A stretch of DNA of 64,000 nucleotides. It comes from Desulfomicrobium apsheronum (GTDB taxonomy: Bacteria; Desulfobacterota; Desulfovibrionia; Desulfovibrionales; Desulfomicrobiaceae). Position numbers and translations under genes: made by a program. The notes under the pieces were generated by a model. The model made no database searches. It saw only the letters and a program-made list of their open reading frames with translations, and was not told the DNA's origin. How positions within the stretch are numbered: position 1 is the stretch's first letter; every line of letters begins with the position of its first letter. Shown here one piece after another: positions 61,846-64,000 of this stretch. The stretch covers positions 62,001 to 126,000 of the forward strand of contig NZ_FORX01000008.1 in NCBI RefSeq assembly GCF_900114115.1. Direction: 5' to 3'.

Positions 61846-63965
61846 GAAGATCGGTTGGTCCGCTCCCCCCCCCCCCTCTGACTTCACTGACCCTTTGGAG
61901 CCTGCTGGCACTCTTGTGCCTGACGCAATGGGCCTTCGGCGGCATACATCCATGGGCTTATGCCAGAACCGCCGCGATATTTGGATTTATGGTCTGCACA
62001 CTCTCGCCTTTCGTGCTCATGAAGACCTACCGCCCTGGCCCGCAGCCCATGCGGCTGCATCTACCGCCCTTATGCATGCATGCTGCACTTTTTGCGGTCC
62101 TGGCAGTGCTGCAGACCGTAATGTTGCCTACAGGTGTGGTAGAGATTTTCAGCCCCTTGCGACCAGCCTTCTTCGTCCCCCCACTCTCAGCCCCCGACGC
62201 CATGCCTTTGTCCCTGGCCCCCCACTCCGGCCGGGTCGATATGCTCAAATGGGCACCCATGGCTATGGCGTATCTGCTTGGGGTCTACGCAATCCGGACA
62301 GGTCGTCAGGCCGGTGCGGTCTTCTGGACCGTACTCGGACTTGGCCTCTTTCAGGCCGCCTACGGAATACTGCAGAGCTTCGGAGGTACGGAACAGGTCT
62401 GGAACTGGGCCAAGACCGGACAGCACGGCTTCGTGACCGGGACATACATCAGCCGTAATGAACTGGCTTTCTTTCTCGAACTGGCCACCCTTATGGCACT
62501 GGGCGCCGCCATGGGCGAGCAGGCCAGGTCGCCAAGGCCGAGCGGCTGGCGAGGTCTTTTGAGCGAAGCGTTCTGGAGACCGATCCTGCCCGGATTCATG
62601 GGAGTCATCCTGGCAGTGACCTTGCTGCTGACGGGTTCACGGGGCGGTATTCTCAGTTGCGGGATCGGACTCTTGTGCATGGCCCTGCTCTTTGCGTCGA
62701 AACGCACCATGCGACCCGCCTGCTGGAAAATCCTGGGGGCGGCCCTTGTCATCGCCGTATACGGTCTGGGTGTCGGCCTGGAAAAAACTGCCGAACGCTT
62801 CGGCCATGACGGGGACCTGACACACCGCCTGGACATTGCTGCATCCGTTGTGCCCATGATCGCAGACTTTCCATTGACGGGCGTGGGGATGGGTGCATTC
62901 AACACCGCTTACGGCCCCTACGCACTGCCTCAATACGGTGGCGACCTGGACGTCGTACATGCTCACAACGACTGGATCGAAGTCGCCGCCGAGGCGGGGT
63001 TGCCCGGTCTCGCCCTGTGCGTCAGCGGCTTCGTGCTTTTCATGACCCGATGCGTCGTGGCCTGGAAAAAGCGCAACGATCCACTCGTATTGGGGACCTG
63101 CGCCGGGCTTATGAGCGGCCTGGCCGCCCTCGCCTTGCACAGCTTCTTCGACTTCGGCATGCGCGTCCCTGCCAACGCACTGGCCGTGGGCATTCTTTGC
63201 GCACTGCTCTGGAACCTCCTGCACATGCGCTCGTACAACCGGGGGAGGCGTGTTTTTCTACCTGACAGAGAGATCACGAATCAGCTGCGCCATGTGTTGG
63301 CCATCGGCGCTGTTGCGGCCCTGACCACGGCGGCCCTGTTCGTCGGAATGGCTCGGACGCATCTTGCGGCAGAGAACCTTTGCCCTACGGAACGCACGAT
63401 TTTTCCCGAACCCCTGCCTCCACTTGATGACATCCGACACGCCTTGCGACTTCAGCCCGACAACCCGGCCCTGGTAGCGGCCGTAGCCGCCAAATCCATG
63501 GAGCTTTTCCTTCAGGCAAAGGTCCTGCCAGCTCCCAGCATCCTTCTTGCCGAAGAATATTTCAGGGCGGCACTGCATAAGGATCCTGCTAACGGCCTCA
63601 CGTGGCGCCAGTACGCCCAAACCTTAAGCCTCGGCCTAGAGTATTCTCTTGGAGGCGGTGCCTGGGAACTTAAAGCCGTCCAGGCCTACGAACGCGCCCT
63701 GAGCCTGCGGCCCCATGATCCCAGAACGGCTTTGGCGGCGGCGCAGCATCATCTCTGGGGTTACGCAATGGATCTAGGCGGTTCCAGAGAGCGAGGCATG
63801 CAGCTTTTGTCGAAGACGCTCCAGCTCAACTCGTGGAGGTGGAAACAAGTCCTTGATCTAGCCCTGGAGCATGTCAACGACCGGGACGCTCTCTTAGCCA
63901 TCCTGCCTTATGAAGACCGGGTACGTGCCATGGAGTATCTGGACAAAAAACTCCAGAGAGGTTGA
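61842..63965 (+). CDS. O-antigen ligase / polymerase-like membrane protein with TPR-like tail
   Basis: The 707-residue protein has about 10-12 membrane segments and the Wzy_C region with the large periplasmic loop (TGVGMGAFNTAYGPYALPQY, VHAHNDWIEVAAEAGLPGL). The C-terminal 170 residues are soluble and helical with TPR character (AEEYFRAALHKDPANGLTWR, AYERALSLRPHDPRTALAAA). It polymerises or ligates the polysaccharide outside the membrane. Codons 8-12 contain a run of 12 C's; loss of one C gives TGA at once, so expression may phase-vary. Confidence 0.88.
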   Translation: MRRSVGPLPPPPLTSLTLWSLLALLCLTQWAFGGIHPWAYARTAAIFGFMVCTLSPFVLMKTYRPGPQPMRLHLPPLCMHAALFAVLAVLQTVMLPTGVVEIFSPLRPAFFVPPLSAPDAMPLSLAPHSGRVDMLKWAPMAMAYLLGVYAIRTGRQAGAVFWTVLGLGLFQAAYGILQSFGGTEQVWNWAKTGQHGFVTGTYISRNELAFFLELATLMALGAAMGEQARSPRPSGWRGLLSEAFWRPILPGFMGVILAVTLLLTGSRGGILSCGIGLLCMALLFASKRTMRPACWKILGAALVIAVYGLGVGLEKTAERFGHDGDLTHRLDIAASVVPMIADFPLTGVGMGAFNTAYGPYALPQYGGDLDVVHAHNDWIEVAAEAGLPGLALCVSGFVLFMTRCVVAWKKRNDPLVLGTCAGLMSGLAALALHSFFDFGMRVPANALAVGILCALLWNLLHMRSYNRGRRVFLPDREITNQLRHVLAIGAVAALTTAALFVGMARTHLAAENLCPTERTIFPEPLPPLDDIRHALRLQPDNPALVAAVAAKSMELFLQAKVLPAPSILLAEEYFRAALHKDPANGLTWRQYAQTLSLGLEYSLGGGAWELKAVQAYERALSLRPHDPRTALAAAQHHLWGYAMDLGGSRERGMQLLSKTLQLNSWRWKQVLDLALEHVNDRDALLAILPYEDRVRAMEYLDKKLQRG
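61865..61876 (+). repeat. poly-C (12) tract inside the O-antigen-ligase gene
   Basis: Twelve consecutive C's sit 23 bp after the start codon. With 11 C's the frame reads CTC TGA and ends; with 13 it runs in the wrong frame to about 62,458. This is the layout of a slipped-strand contingency locus. Confidence 0.85.
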
Positions 63966-64000
63966 GCAACATCGCTCTCGGACTCCGAAGAATCTTTTGC

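Overview
The window is GC-rich bacterial chromosome. Its gene content fits a deltaproteobacterial anaerobe of the sulfate-reducer type (Desulfovibrionales, for example a Desulfomicrobium- or Desulfovibrio-like organism). The indications are a CooS/CooC carbon monoxide dehydrogenase locus with a CooA-like regulator and CooA box, a MucR/Ros-type regulator, many PAS and receiver kinases, and NtrC-type control. The taxonomic call is inference from gene families, not from a marker gene.

Left part (1-31,400), mostly core genome. It opens with the N-terminal part of ispG (minus strand), then cooS-cooC-cooA. A minus-strand set encodes a periplasmic binding protein, a PAS histidine kinase and an adenylylsulfate-reductase-like protein. 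A complete siaABCD-like operon follows (phosphatase, kinase, DUF1987 switch protein, diguanylate cyclase). A TPP riboswitch precedes thiM-thiE-thiD-thiZ-thiX, and thiY lies beyond a block of three 240-bp tandem repeats that contains the 3' end of thiX. Then come a frameshifted amino acid permease, a gene behind a sigma-28-like promoter, a small PilZ protein, a gene behind a sigma-54-like promoter, a Bcr/CflA exporter, tRNA-Lys(CTT), a DUF493 protein, serine dehydratase, a glycine-zipper lipoprotein, an adenosine-specific kinase, a hybrid kinase, a thioredoxin-reductase-like flavoprotein and tRNA-Met(CAT).

Accessory part (31,470-55,400). A P4-type integrase sits directly behind tRNA-Met. Next is an ISL3-family element that was invaded and partly deleted by an IS3-family element. 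Then comes a compact module of one XRE regulator, three metallophosphoesterases and a small protein, followed by a truncated SNF2-helicase start resembling DISARM DrmD. A locus with an ABC_sub_bind sensor kinase and an NtrC-type regulator lies next to a four-gene operon: a Tat-exported metallo-beta-lactamase-fold hydrolase, a Trp/His-rich polytopic membrane protein and two unrecognised proteins. A sigma-54 promoter and inverted repeats lie between them, making this the best candidate for an undescribed system. A complete Wadjet-type jetABCD anti-plasmid locus follows, then an AT-rich gap, a MucR-like regulator and a Fic remnant.

Right part (55,700-64,000). This is an exopolysaccharide/capsule locus: a secreted repeat-bearing protein, an outer-membrane beta-barrel, a Wza-type export lipoprotein, a Wzc-type tyrosine kinase/co-polymerase with a C-terminal Tyr cluster, a PHP-type tyrosine phosphatase and an O-antigen-ligase-like protein. 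The last gene has a 12-C homopolymer near its 5' end that could act as a phase-variation switch. Function calls come from motif recognition by eye; no database search was possible.
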